A stretch of 64,000 bases of DNA from Epiperipatus broadwayi. Lineage: Eukaryota > Onychophora > Udeonychophora > Euonychophora > Peripatidae. This document shows, one piece after another, positions 1-12,924 of the stretch. Position numbers and translations under genes: made by a program. The stretch lies in contig JAQFVV010012420.1 in NCBI GenBank assembly GCA_028023455.1, positions 8,637,194 to 8,701,193 of the forward strand, written 5' to 3'. Positions within the stretch are counted from its first letter, which is position 1, and each line of letters opens with the position of its first letter. Under the pieces are notes generated by a model. The model made no database searches. It had not been told where the DNA came from and worked only from the letters and a program-made list of their open reading frames with translations.

Positions 1-227
1 TTTATATCAAAATTAAACTTAAAATTACAATTTCTATCATGATCATAAAAAACAGATTCAGTATATAACTTGACTTCATTACTATTATCAGTACATATCT
101 GTACATTTTTCAAAACTCTTTTATATAACAATTTATGTTCTTTAATTCTTTTCTCTATATTACATCTAGATTCCCCTATATATGATAAGTTACACCCACA
201 AAAAATTCTATAAATTATATTACTCAT
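1..227 (-). mobile_element. PLE 3' fragment (GIY-YIG domain), inverted arm
   Basis: This stretch is the near-exact reverse complement of about 413-640. It holds a truncated copy of the same GIY-YIG endonuclease reading frame on the minus strand. The copy continues off the left edge of the window. Together with the plus copy it forms a head-to-head inverted repeat with a spacer of about 185 bp. Confidence 0.8.
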
Positions 228-232
228 AAGAT

Positions 233-970
233 ACTTTATGAGTTTTTATTGAGGTTTTATTTATATTGTATTATAAATTGTTTACCATTGTTTGGAATAT
301 ATTTAAGTTTTGTTATTGTATTATTGATATTAGTGGACATTTATTTTGTTTTATTGTTACGTGATTAATGGATACCAAATATATGAATAAGATTAAGTTA
401 GAAAAAAATAACATGAGTAATATAATTTATAGAATTTTTTGTGGGTGTAACTTATCATATATAGGGGAATCTAGATGTAATATAGAGAAAAGAATTAAAG
501 AACATAAATTGTTATATAAAAGAGTTTTGAAAAATGTACAGATATGTAATGATAATAGTAATGAAGTCAAGTTATATACTGAATCTGTTTTTTATGATCA
601 TGATAGAAATTGTAATTTTAAGTTTAATTTTGAAATAAATAAAATAAAAATTTTAGGACAAGAGAGAGATAATGAAAAAAGAAAAATTAAAGAGGCAGTT
701 TTTATTAGTAGGTATAAAAATACGATAATAAACAGACAGTCAACAAATGTTAGGATTAATGAATTGTGGGATATTTAAATCAACATGTGTTTCAGGTTGG
801 TAATAGATGATTCCATTTTGAAAGTTGAGTTGAAAATGATTATGAATATAATCGAAAATATTTCTTTATGAGTTTTTATTTATATTGTATTATAAATTGT
901 TTACCGTTGTTTGGAATATATTTAAGTTTTGTTATTGTATTATTGATATTAGTGGACATTTATTTTGTTA
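233..970. repeat. Direct repeats (233-352 and 864-970) flanking the PLE ORF
   Basis: About 110 bp beginning CTTTATGAGTTTTTATT and ending TTAGTGGACATTTATTTTG occur on both sides of the GIY-YIG ORF in the same orientation. They are nearly identical except for an 11-bp insertion (TGAGGTTTTAT) in the left copy. This is the arrangement of the LTR-like pseudo-LTRs known from Penelope elements: a direct repeat on either side of the coding part, with an inverted fragment attached. Confidence 0.75.
413..778 (+). CDS. GIY-YIG endonuclease domain of a Penelope-like element, intact C-terminal ORF
   Basis: Penelope-like retroelements carry a C-terminal GIY-YIG nuclease that nicks target DNA for reverse transcription. 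This frame (in-frame ATG at 413; an earlier ATG at 368 is also open) reads NIIYRIFCGCNLSYIGESR, then IEKRIKEHKLLYKR, the GIY-YIG core with the cysteine pair and downstream Arg/His/Glu-bearing helix usual in PLEs. A C-terminal stretch ending NVRINELWDI and a stop at 776-778 follow. No reverse transcriptase precedes it: the copy is 5'-truncated and abuts an inverted copy of itself. The frame is unbroken, which is unusual here and suggests a recent insertion. Confidence 0.8.
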   Translation: MSNIIYRIFCGCNLSYIGESRCNIEKRIKEHKLLYKRVLKNVQICNDNSNEVKLYTESVFYDHDRNCNFKFNFEINKIKILGQERDNEKRKIKEAVFISRYKNTIINRQSTNVRINELWDI

Positions 971-1024
971 TTATATATATATATATATAAACAAAATAAA
1001 TGTAAATATATTTAAATATATATA

Positions 1025-1945
1025 TATATATATATATATTCTTTAAATACTTTTTGGTCATGGCTATGGCACTTGGATATGATTTTAGCATTTGAGAAAT
1101 CTGTATGATGGACAATGTCCAAAACATGAAAGAAAATGTTGAAGATGTTGACAATTTTTTTACTATACTAATGTACTCATCTCTTCTAATACATATACAT
1201 CCATTGCTTCTTCCTAAATATGTAGTTGGGCACATGCCACATAGAATCTCATAGATTCATTGGGATTCCAGATAAATTACATTCTTAGATTTAATCAGAA
1301 TGTTATTAATTCTTTTCTCAGTAGAAAATATTGTTGTTTTGTGCATTGCTTTTTTAAACTGGCGGTATTGTAAGCATTCATTAATAAGATGTTACATATG
1401 TGTTTGATCTCTTTTCTTAATGCAAATGCATTTGGAAGTAAAAAAACACTATTGCAAAAAGTGAATGTAGATATATCGAAGAATTGAACTAGATGGCAAT
1501 GAGTTGATGCCTTTAGTTATATATCAGTATGTGTAGATTTTCTATATATAAAAAATGATAAAATATGATTGCTTGTTTTAGAAAGAACATCATGAAAAGA
1601 TAGTTTTTCATTCTTCACCACTTCCAGGGTGAACTTAAATTTGGGATTTAGGTTATTAATATGAGTTAAGAAATAAGTGAGTTTTTCTTCCTCAAATGAC
1701 CAAACAATAAATAGAATGTCAATTACCTGATCCAGATAAATGGCTTATGTAATGCTGAGTTTAATGTCTGTGTTTCAAACTCTTCCATTAATAAATTGGT
1801 GAAAACACGGGACATAGGAGATCCCATTGGTGTTAACAATTACTTGTTTGTACAATTAACCATTGTAAATAAAATTGTATTATTAAGACAATGTTTCATT
1901 AATATGATAATATGACTTTGTGAATTGTAATGTTTTGACACTATA
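1025..1945 (-). mobile_element. PLE reverse transcriptase and C-terminal remnant, minus arm
   Basis: Read on the minus strand, broken frames give the RT block PMGSPMSRVFTNLLMEEFET, then FIVW after the catalytic box, then a connection region. C-terminal PLE sequence lies near 1030-1250 (SQMLKSYPSAIAMTKKYLKN). The catalytic YVDD position has a one-base frame break directly after AGG (ATCAGGTAATTGAC). The 3' end lies to the left. The same sequence, diverged, follows on the + strand from about 1980, so the two form head-to-head arms. Confidence 0.75.
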
Positions 1946-1979
1946 TCTAATGACTCATCAATTATTATAGCTTCTAAAT

Positions 1980-3010
1980 GTTACAATTTCAGAGTCATAT
2001 TACCACATTAGCAAAATGATGTCTTAATAATATCTTTTTTATCTATAATGATCAATTCTACAAACAAATAATTGGAACCCCCGTGGGATTTACCATCTCC
2101 AATGTTTTCACCAATTTATTCATGGATGTGTTTGAAACAAATGCTTTAATATTAGCATTACACAAGTTATTTATCTGTCTCAGGTAATCAACAATATATT
2201 TATTGTTTGGTCACATGGGGAAGAAAACTCAATGACTTCTTAATGTATATTAATAACTTACATCCTCAAATGAGTTCACTATGGAAGAGGAGAAAAATGA
2301 AAAACTATTTTTTATTGATGTTCTTGTTTCTAAAACAAGCAATTATACCTTATCATCTTCTGTATATAGGAAATCTACATATACTGATAGATACCTAAAG
2401 TCATCATCATCTACCCCAGCTAAATAACATTTTTTGCAAGAGTGTTTTTACTTTCAATATGTCTGCATTAAGAGAAAAGATCACACAAATATGTACATCT
2501 TATTAATGAATGGTAAAAATATCATCACCATAAATAAAGCAATCCACAAAGAAAAAGAACAAGCTTTTGCTAGAATATGCATTTCTTATATAAAAGAAAC
2601 AACAGACAAGATTAGAAAAGTACAAAGACACTATGATATAAATACAATATTATCTACTAATCAAAAGATCAATAACATTCTGATCAAACTTAAATATGTA
2701 ATCCCTCTGGTAGACAAAGAAATCTACAAGATTCCATATAACATATTCCCAATTACATTCATAAGAAAGAGAAATTGACATATAAGTGTTAGAAGAGATG
2801 ACACCTTAATGCTGTAAAACATTCTCAACATTTTAAGTGCTTGCACTCCATGTATTTGACATTGGTCATCACATAGATTTCTCAAATATTAAAATCATAT
2901 TCACATGCAATAAACATGACCAAAAAATATTTAGGCAGGCTATAGAAATATTTAATAAAATGAATTGCATTAACAAGCATGATGAAACTATAAAATTTCC
3001 AATTTAGAAG
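1980..3010 (+). mobile_element. PLE reverse transcriptase and C-terminal remnant, plus arm
   Basis: This plus-strand counterpart of 1025-1945 contains VFTNLFMDVFETNALILALH, then a frame break at the same place in the catalytic box (CTCAGGTAATCAAC), then FIVWSHGEE. Short frames at 2207-2398 and 2434-2778 carry the connection region. The C-terminal part (HSQHFKCLHSMY, NIKIIFTCNKHDQKIFRQA) ends near 3010. Multiple stops show it is dead. The arms meet at about 1945-1980 and lack the 5' part of the element. Confidence 0.75.
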
Positions 3011-3690
3011 AGTTTCTTCACACAAACAAATATGAAAAATATTTCCAAATTAAAGTCAAACTATTCAACAATCATGGGATATACCAACCATGTGATACAA
3101 TTGTCATTGCTACAATCATTTGCTTATTACAGTTTTTTACCCAGTTAAAGATAAATATTATCTTATTAATTATCAGTATATTTACTTTACTATATATATA
3201 CATAACTATCAGAAAATGTATTAAACTATGTTTTTATACATATATAAAGCAGCATAAGCATTAAGTATAGCACTGTAGTCTCTAGTTAAGTAGGTTGGCT
3301 TTTTATTCTCATTTCAATATAATGCATCTATTTAAATTCTATTGTCTGATTAACTGCATACAGAGAGGCAATCTAACATATGCAACTGGCCTTTGAAACA
3401 CAACAGAAAAGATGTCCCTTACTTTACTGGGAGTTCAAACTCAACCAATGTCTAACTAGAAGCTGTCTTTCTTTACTCTCTCCAATCTAATAATAATCAG
3501 TTCATCTGTACCTACTATTTATAGATATGTAAAGGAATCTAAAGAGTGATTAAATATTTTTCATCTTGTTTTAATAAAAAGTAAGATAATTGATTTTTGA
3601 TTTATATTAATCATTTAATATTTAAATACAGGTATATTATATATACTTTCAAGCTATATATAATTAGACGGGATTTGCTTTTTCGCATAT
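3010..3690. other. AT-rich DNA with no recognised gene
   Basis: No coding frame, tRNA or clear repeat structure is visible apart from a short TA run near 3192-3203. The left edge may be 3' PLE sequence. Confidence 0.5.
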
Positions 3691-3692
3691 AT

Positions 3693-3773
3693 GTGGTCAT
3701 GTGTGTCGGTTGTATAAGATGGTGTGGATAACTAATGTGAGCTTGAAAGTCTGGGTTCAAATCCCCTCTAATT
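3693..3773 (+). mobile_element. tRNA-like SINE head
   Basis: Starts GTGGTCATGTGTGTCGG and ends with a good pol III B box, GGTTCAAATCC at 3753-3763. An A-box-like segment and a long variable region (GATAACTAATG-GAGCTTGAAAGTC) lie between. The same head recurs at 52422-52500 (+) and 51972-52075 (-), so it is a dispersed tRNA-derived family rather than a tRNA gene. No clear tail or target duplication was seen. Confidence 0.6.
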
Positions 3774-4410
3774 ACTTCTTTAAATAAAAATAGCAAGTAG
3801 TAGAATTCTATAATTAATGTCTATAAAAAAATATGTTGACTTAGATTTTCTCAAAATCAGAATTAAATAGAAATATCATTTTTACATTTGATTTTAAATA
3901 ATATGCAATTAACATTATTACTCAATCAAAACATTAGCTATTCCATTTACTTTATTTTATACTATTATATGTAGATTTTATCTGAGTTTGTGTCTACTTT
4001 TCCAATTAAGTTTTAAATATTTATTTGCACATACACTAAGTTATCTCAGTATATATTTTTTATTTTTAAAGTTTAAACTAATTCACAATCAATAACACGT
4101 AATATATGTTGCTCAAACTACTAAAGTGATATGAAACACATGCAATATAAAGTAAAATTTTAGAAATCATTTGCAACTGTATATGAAATTGATACACAGT
4201 CACTAATAACATGCTTCCACTAGAGATATATGTAGCTATCAGATTTACGAATATATAGTGCACTTATTAGATCCAAATTTAAAAGATTGCATTGTGTAAT
4301 ATAAAAATTTAGGGCATGCTTCCTTATCATTATATACCATTATATACATGTTTCAACTAGAATTCTATCTTCATCATGTATTTTTTAGATAAATTTGATT
4401 TTCAAAAGAG

Positions 4411-4411
4411 A

Positions 4412-4480
<69 letters not shown>
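4411..4480. repeat. (AT)n(GT)n microsatellite
   Basis: About 19 AT units followed by about 15 GT units. They directly abut the hairpin MITE at 4479. Confidence 0.9.
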
Positions 4481-4485
<5 letters not shown>

Positions 4486-4710
4486 GGGAGCATACCAAGA
4501 GCTCAAACAAGCTTTTATTTAATAAGTGGGGTAAAAGAAAATATTTAAAATCTTTATCTAGAATATTCTTATCTCTAGACCATTTTCTCTTAGTATCCTT
4601 ATTAAATAAGAGCTTGTTTGAGCTATTGGTACACTCCCTATATTACATATTTGTAAATACAAGCTTTTTAAAAGCAATGTCATGTTATATATGACTTGCA
4701 TTATTCATTA
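4479..4710. mobile_element. Hairpin MITE, family A, copy 1
   Basis: An inverted repeat (AATATAGGGAGCATACCAAG and its mate CTTATTAAATAAGAGC...CTCCCTATATT, outer ends 4479 and 4644) forms a hairpin. It is followed by an asymmetric tail, 4645-4710, containing TTGTAAATACAAGCT (4651-4665) and TCATGTTATATATGACTTGC. Copies with the same tail lie at 22211-22520 and 61666-61830. No coding sequence; presumably a non-autonomous DNA element. Confidence 0.7.
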
Positions 4711-4891
4711 TATATATAAGACTTATTTTGTTTAATTTATATTTGAATTAGAGATTTTAAAGTTGTATGTGCAGTGATCGAAAAATAATCACCTTCATAT
4801 ATATATATATATATATATATATGTATTTTAACATTGTTTTGGATATTTTATATTATAATTAGCAATGACAAAATATCAAGATATTTATATA

Positions 4892-6587
4892 CACCTGGGT
4901 CTCATTTTATACGATAGATAGGTTCCTCAGAAAACATGCGTAAACGAAATCGTACAAAAATAGATGTAACTTAGCTTGAAAAAGGGGGATACGGACTATG
5001 ATTTTTCAAAAATCGTGTAAAACCAAAGCACCAACATAAAATTACTTTATCCTTTTAACCGCTAATTATATTATTGGTTGTATGAGGTAAAAATCAAATC
5101 TTTTAATTGGCCAACTCACAAACTGAAGACAAAGCCTATTGTTAAAACATATTCGCCTATAATATTAAATTCAACTCAGATACGTTTATAAAAAGTATAT
5201 TACTAATTTTTCAGGTTATGAAGAGAACGAAAGTTCTTTCAAAAATAAATTGCTATTTATTTATTCTAAAATATTCAATTTCGGCAACATAAAAGCTATA
5301 ATATAAACAAAAAGGTCGACTTTTACGTTATAGAAAAGTAAATATTTCTTTTTATTAAATCTTTAATATTTTTACTAAAATCTTCAATATTTTTCGAAAA
5401 TAATTTTGTTTTTTAGTATTCTCTCTGAAAATCATTTGTAATTACTGAATATATACTTAATATTCTTTAAAATTATATTCGAAATGAAAATCTCAGCGTT
5501 TTTCTTTATTTTCTTTGATCAGGCGGTTTCTTTGTTCTTTCCAGCCAATTAGAATGTCTTTTTCGGCTGAGAGCTCACTAACAACCAATTACAACCGATG
5601 TTCTTTCTTTGTTTAGGTTTAAATGCGTTTTTTTTTATTTTTTACTTGTAAAATAATTCGGAAGAGGGCACCATCTTACAGAACTTTTAAAAACCTATTC
5701 AAAACCTATCAAACGAATTTTTTAGCATAAGAACTGGCAGAGTTAGAGTGACATCAGATGTCTACGAGGAGCTTCATAAGAGGCAGAAAAAGGGTTAAAA
5801 TTCACACACAAAAAAAATAAGGAAATAAAATATGACTAATAAAAAATTTCAAATTTGAAAAAAATTGATACAAGACAAACTTTTTTTAACTATAATATTA
5901 AATTTTATTCAAAACAATATATTTTTATGCATAATTTACATTTTTTTTATACACGTTTTAATTATTATCACTATTTGCCGTTAAACAGGTTCGTTTGCAA
6001 ACTGGTAAAAAATCAGATTCTTCACAAGAGGAAATACAACTAGTGCCAACGTCACTCTCATGTTGTGTTAATGGTTTTCTGGTGACAACGTAATTAGTAA
6101 TTAATCTAACAACTAAAAATTAAATTCTTATTTTTGTCTTTAATTTTTTAATTTTCAATTTTAATTGTGCCCACTGCTATTACTCACTTTTTAAAAATAA
6201 ACTTGCGGACACTAAATGATTAATAATTGATTACGTTCTTTTTTAAAAAGCAAAAACAGAATGTGATTTAAAATACAAAATTAACATGCACAATGTTTGA
6301 ACAAATTTACATTATAGTCTTGTAAAATTTAAGTTGTGTATACATAAAATGTGGAAATCATGATTTTAATTCCATTATTGCATAAAATCTTACTATTATA
6401 AAGCACTGAAAATATTGAAATTACTAAGATGAAAGTCGAATTCCAATAATGTGCTATTACTTTCAATATACACAAAATTTATTATTTAAAGTAATAGCGC
6501 ATTATCGGAGTTCGACTTCCGGAGAAACGTGAATCACGTAACTTCAAAATCGCGTTAAATAAATCCATGTAAAAAGAGACCCAGGTG
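4892..6587. mobile_element. TA-flanked DNA element with CACCTGGGTCTC termini, long copy (1,696 bp)
   Basis: Perfect 12-bp terminal inverted repeats (CACCTGGGTCTC / GAGACCCAGGTG) are flanked by TA on both sides (4890-4891, 6588-6589), as expected for a Tc1/mariner-type insertion. The left end continues ATTTTATACGATAGATAGG. Near the right end a 31-bp imperfect stem (6433-6463 with 6488-6518, about 28 of 31 matching) forms a subterminal hairpin. No transposase frame is visible. About 738 bp in the middle (roughly 5052-5795) are absent from the other two copies. Confidence 0.85.
6433..6518. repeat. Subterminal stem-loop of the CACCTGGG element
   Basis: AAGTCGAATTCCAATAATG...ATTACTTT pairs with AAAGTAATAGCGCATTATCG...GACTT across a 24-base loop. 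The stem is kept in copy 2 at 13728-13813. Confidence 0.8.
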
Positions 6588-6639
6588 TATATATATATAT
6601 TGTGTGTGTGTGGTGTACGAAAATTAATATTTATTATTT

Positions 6640-8060
<1,421 letters not shown>

Positions 8061-8387
8061 TATATTCAACTATAAATTATTTCCTTCTTTTCTGCACTAA
8101 TGTAATAAATGACTGTTAATGAAAATATAGACAGAAAATATAGTTTTTTAAAAATGTTCAGCTTTATTACTGCCTAGCATGTTTTAATATAACATCATAT
8201 TCATGACTTATAACAATATTATTCAAGAGCTCTTGATGTTAGTGTATAAGTAGCAACAATTAACTATTCAAAATATTAAAATTTATTTAAATGGCCCATT
8301 TCTTTGATAAAGAATACTTGTATTTTTTCTATTGATCAAAAAATGGTCACTTACTATTGCCCAGACCTCTTTGATTTTTTACTTTTT

Positions 8388-8508
<121 letters not shown>

Positions 8509-8639
8509 TGCTTTTGACAATTCAAATTTATGGCCAGTTTCTTGTTTGTGGCCAAAGAATAAAAATGAATATTTTTTTGTTTTTAAGGATTCTGCTGTAT
8601 AAATATCTATATTGAGCCAATTTTGTTGAAAGGTTGACC

Positions 8640-9900
8640 CATAACTCTGCATAATATGTTAAATTGCATGCGAGTTGGCTGCATTTAATTTTATAGACCA
8701 TTTGATGTATTGATTAATTTGGAAGATTTTATTTGGAATTGTTAATTGGCTCAGTGATGGAGGAGTTTAAAAGCTTACATTGGATTTGTTTTTTCAAATC
8801 TTTTTTAGTTTATGTGCACCTTTTAAAATGTAAAGAAGACTAATCCATTTTTAGCTCCTCTTGTTGAGTGGGATTGGGTTTTTTTTAATTTTCTTGTAAA
8901 ACCTGCTTTATTTTGTTGCAATTATATTCTATATTTTGAAGGTTCTTTATATATTCTTAGATATTATTTTACTTGTATTCACATTTGCACATGATTTTTG
9001 TGCAGAAAACCTTTAAGTCCCAAGTATTTGTGTAAAATTGGGATTTTTGATCTGAGGTAAATTGTTCCTTTTATGTTTATAGCTTTAAGTATTATTTTGT
9101 AGACTAGCATGTTGCATTGTCTTTGGATGTATAAATCCATGTATTTAATTCCTTTGTTACTGTCTTCTGTCTCCATGATTCACGAAAGTATTTGTACTTT
9201 TTTAAATTCTTGCGGTATTGTATTGATATGTGTGTCCTTTAAATATATAAATGTGTCATCAACATATCTAACACATATTAAGTCTGGATTTTATTTCACA
9301 AACTTAGGAATGATATTATTTTCAAATTTTTCCAAGAATAGGCTGCTAATGATTTTACTATAGGGAAATTCTATTGGTCATCCATGGTTTATTTAGTGAT
9401 ATTTTTCATGTGCTACTGCTGTAAGGTCTTTATCTATCCACTTTAGTACATTTATGATTAATTCTTTTTTGCAAAGGTCATATAGTTAATGCTATTCACC
9501 AATTTAACAATAACTTCAATAGATTCTGCTCTAAGTACTGAGCCATATAATTCTTTTACATTCAGTGATACGATTTTGTTGTTGATATCTATTTTCACAT
9601 TTTTAATTTTGTTAACAAATTTATATGAGAAGTTGTTAAGTAGGCACTGAATCCCAAGTCTTCAATCATTCACGTATGGAGTGATAGTTTTGGCCATTTA
9701 TAAAAGTATGCTTAACCAAAATCAATAATCAATCTTAGTGGGAAATTTTTCTTGTGTAATTTTACTTCGTGAAAATTCTTGGAATAATTACCATGCATTG
9801 GTATCTTAAAATAGTCTGTCTTTGGTCCACCATGCTTTCTAAAGGTTTGCTGTAATAAATTTCTTTCATATATTTGAGATTATATGAAGATATATCTATG
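8640..9900 (-). mobile_element. PLE reverse transcriptase remnant
   Basis: The minus strand carries the RT catalytic block PDLICVRYVDDTFIYLKDTH near 9230-9290, with YVDD intact. It is preceded by LEKFENNIIPKFVK and followed by TIPQEFKKVQ, METEDSNKGIKYMDLYIQRQ and SKIPILHKYLGLKGFLHKNH. An upstream piece (SVNVKELYGSVLRAESIEVI) lies near 9500-9560. Order and motifs match Penelope-type RT, but the frame is broken by several stops. This subfamily differs from the copies at 1-3,000: its frame is not broken at YVDD. Confidence 0.7.
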
Positions 9901-10800
9901 AATTTAAGGTTTTTAATTTGTATGTCCAGTTTTGCAGCTTTTGTAATGTCTATTTATAATTCTTAATATTTAAATGGTCTAATTTATATATTTTAATAGT
10001 TTGATAATTGAATGTTATTAGCTCTTTTGCTTATAACTTTGTTGTTATTTGTGGTGTGTGTGTGTGCACACATAAAAATATTTTTTTTAGGCTTATTGAC
10101 TTTTTTTTAATCATTTTATTTACACAATATTTAAAAAAAAAGATTAAAGGAATTTGTTTATAGATTAAATAAATTATCTTGAGTTATCTACCGATTTGTT
10201 TTAATTAAAGTTAATTTTGAAATATAGAAGAAAATTGGTTAAATGAAGATGTGGCTAGAAAAAATTAAAAAAAATTATTAAGACAAGAAAATAGAATTAG
10301 AATGAGAGCTATGCTTTTATGATTTCAACTAAAAATGTATCTGATTTTTTAAAATCTTTTACAAATAATCAGAGAAAAATCTTACACTAATAATAGCTTA
10401 ATCCACATGAGAGGGTAAAAGAAATCTTGATTTCCCTAAAAAAATTTGAAAAGTGTTTCTAATGAAGTTCTAGGGTCAGTAAACAACACAATGGAAGAAA
10501 GAAATCAAATTTTCTATTCAATGAATATAGAGGATATCTAACGTAACAGGCTTCATCATTATCGTAGTCAATAAAAGTAAAGAAAAAAATTAAGTTTTCC
10601 ATTGTTAAAGAAAGAAAAAGAATTGACAATAAACATGTTAGCAAATCGTCTTCATTTCCCCTTAAGGGCCTTTAATGCAAGATAATAGATGTCTGAATTA
10701 GAAACCTTTCATAGACTAGGTTATTTAAATGCTCTCAATAAACCAATTGCTAAAACGTAGCTTTTTTTATTAAATGTATATTTCATTTAGGTTTTAATTT
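9900..10800. other. AT-rich DNA without a recognised feature
   Basis: Short TG run near 10056-10070. No convincing coding frame. Confidence 0.5.
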
Positions 10801-10816
10801 TACAAAGGATTTTTTT

Positions 10817-10915
10817 CTCATGTGTCATAGCATCAGCCGGGAAGCAAACACGCTAACCCGGGACAACTGCTTGTAGAGCAGCTATCGCTGACCTCTCGAC
10901 CACCAATGCTTAACT
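10817..10915 (-). mobile_element. tRNA-derived retroposed insertion with 15-bp target duplication
   Basis: About 99 bp, markedly GC-richer than its surroundings, lie between identical 15-bp direct repeats ACAAAGGATTTTTTT (10802-10816 and 10916-10930). On the minus strand it reads like a tRNA: GGTGGTCGAGAGGTCAGCG (D-arm region), an anticodon-like hairpin CTGCTCTACAAGCAG, and CCCGGG...CCCGG for the T-arm. The T-loop (TTAGCGTGTTTGCTT) is too long and departs from GGTTCRA, so it is unlikely to be a working tRNA. Target duplications and the A/T-run target fit LINE-mediated retroposition. Confidence 0.75.
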
Positions 10916-11339
10916 ACAAAGGATTTTTTTAATAGTTTTAAAAAGAAAATGGCTAAGTACTTAATATAAGAAAAAAAAGATTTTGAATTGAAGTGTGATA
11001 ATACTTATTTAACAATACAAGTCAATGATCATAATGTCATGGAAATTTATATCATAATTTAAAGTTTATAAACACTATCAATTCAAAATTTAAAGATAAC
11101 ATAATATATACTTATGTTTAAATAGATGTGCGTGTAAAAATCTTGTGCTAAATATATGGTTAGGATAATGTATACAAGCTAATCTGTTTGCTCTTATAGC
11201 GGAGTATGTAAACTTTAATCATGCTTATTCAAGCGTGTAGTCACTTTGGGTCAGAAATCGATGGTTAGATGGTGTTATTATAGAGTTTATTACAATAAAT
11301 GATATTATATTGAGAAGTAATAAAATTAAAGCAGTCAAT

Positions 11340-11650
11340 GGTTAACGAAAGTATTTATTTGTATAAAAAACACTTTGCCATTTATTTAGATTTGAGAAAG
11401 AAATTTATTGAGTTAAGCAATTGAAATAAAATATTGAATCAAAGATGGTTTATAAAAAATATCATATTGATAATATACATGTAAAATAGTAACCAGACAA
11501 TGTGTGTGAAATAATGTTCAGAGTTATAAATGATAATAATTAGGCATAGTAGTAGTTGAAAGTTAAGTGTTTCTGAATCAATTTTTTGTCTAGAGTGAAC
11601 TGAAACATGAAGGATTGAGGAGGGTCGAAAATTCTCACATTCTAGATGAT
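11340..11650 (+). mobile_element. Possible LINE reverse transcriptase remnant
   Basis: The + strand reads KHFAIYLDLRKKFIELSN near 11370-11425, resembling the conserved FVDLEKAFDRV block of LINE RT. Nearby frames are broken and no catalytic FADD box could be placed. Weak. Confidence 0.3.
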
Positions 11651-12920
11651 TAACAATTGATGTTTGGCTATAATATCAACGAGTTTTATTAATAGCACAT
11701 TGTAACTGTAATAGTTACTTCCTTGCATATTAAAATGTAGAATATTATTATTATTAAAAGAGTATAAGAATTTACTTATTTGCTTAAAAGATTAGAATAA
11801 CATTACATAGTAGATTGCAGTCAATGTGATTCAGCACAGAATATTAATAAAAATGTTAAAAAAGAATCTATATAATGTTTGGCCACAAATACACATTTTG
11901 TGTAACAAATATGATCCTTAAAGAGATGCATTAGAAACAATATTGTATGACTTGTTATAGACTAGAACAAAGAATAAATGTAATTAAAAGATCATTCTAA
12001 TAAAAGTAATAAAGACAGAAGTAAAATTACTGATTCTCATAAAACAAACATATATTGTTAAAAGGTAACTGGGTAAGGATAATTATAAAATGAGTAATAT
12101 ATGAGAGGATGTATATTAATTATCAATAATATGTTAATAAATTATGTTATTATGTTAAATAATTTTAATCAGTTGATTAGATTTCAAGCAATACTGAAAT
12201 ATAAATGAAATCATCTATATAAAAAACCAGAACTGAATATCTAAAGAGAGGTATGGAATAAACATTATCCTTTCTCTAAAGAATAAGACACTAGTTATAA
12301 TGATGATAAGTACATCAGACCAGTACATATGAGTTATAATGAGTGATACCTTCCTTACTAATCAAGTGATTTTTCAGCTATTAAAGTATTTTTAAATGTA
12401 CATTTGTATTCTTATCTCTATAATCCATTATGAACATCTCAAGCTGTTTTATGTATTCAGTTATATTCATTGAGACAATAACCATGATATCAACATAATT
12501 TTTGACAGGCTTTTGAGATCATCTAATAATACTTGATATAAACATCAAAGAAGCCCTATACTACTATTTATCAGTTTGAAAGACATTGTTTTAAAAACAC
12601 AAGATAACTGGATATAAAATCTATAATAATAATAAATTGATTTTCCTTTTCAATTTAATCAATAACTTCTGCAAGGAAAGGTACATTATTCTCTGAGGCA
12701 CAACCTTACCAATCCATTCTTCTACTTTATGAAAGGGTGATTATTCTCTATAATTCCAATATTCAAGTATCATTTCCAATTGTCATTTTACTTTCTCTCT
12801 ATGTTGATGAGCATAGAATAGGATTTGCATTAAAAGTAATCTTCCTTCTTTACCATAATCCATTGATTGCAGTCTTGTGTAATTCCAGATATGTTGGAGA
12901 ATATCTCTCAATATTTTATT
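11650..12920. other. AT-rich DNA, possible old element debris
   Basis: The minus strand of 12300-12900 has patches of protein-like frame (for example NIERYSPTYLELHKTAINGL at the right end), interrupted by many stops. No family could be assigned. Confidence 0.35.
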
Positions 12921-12924
12921 AATA

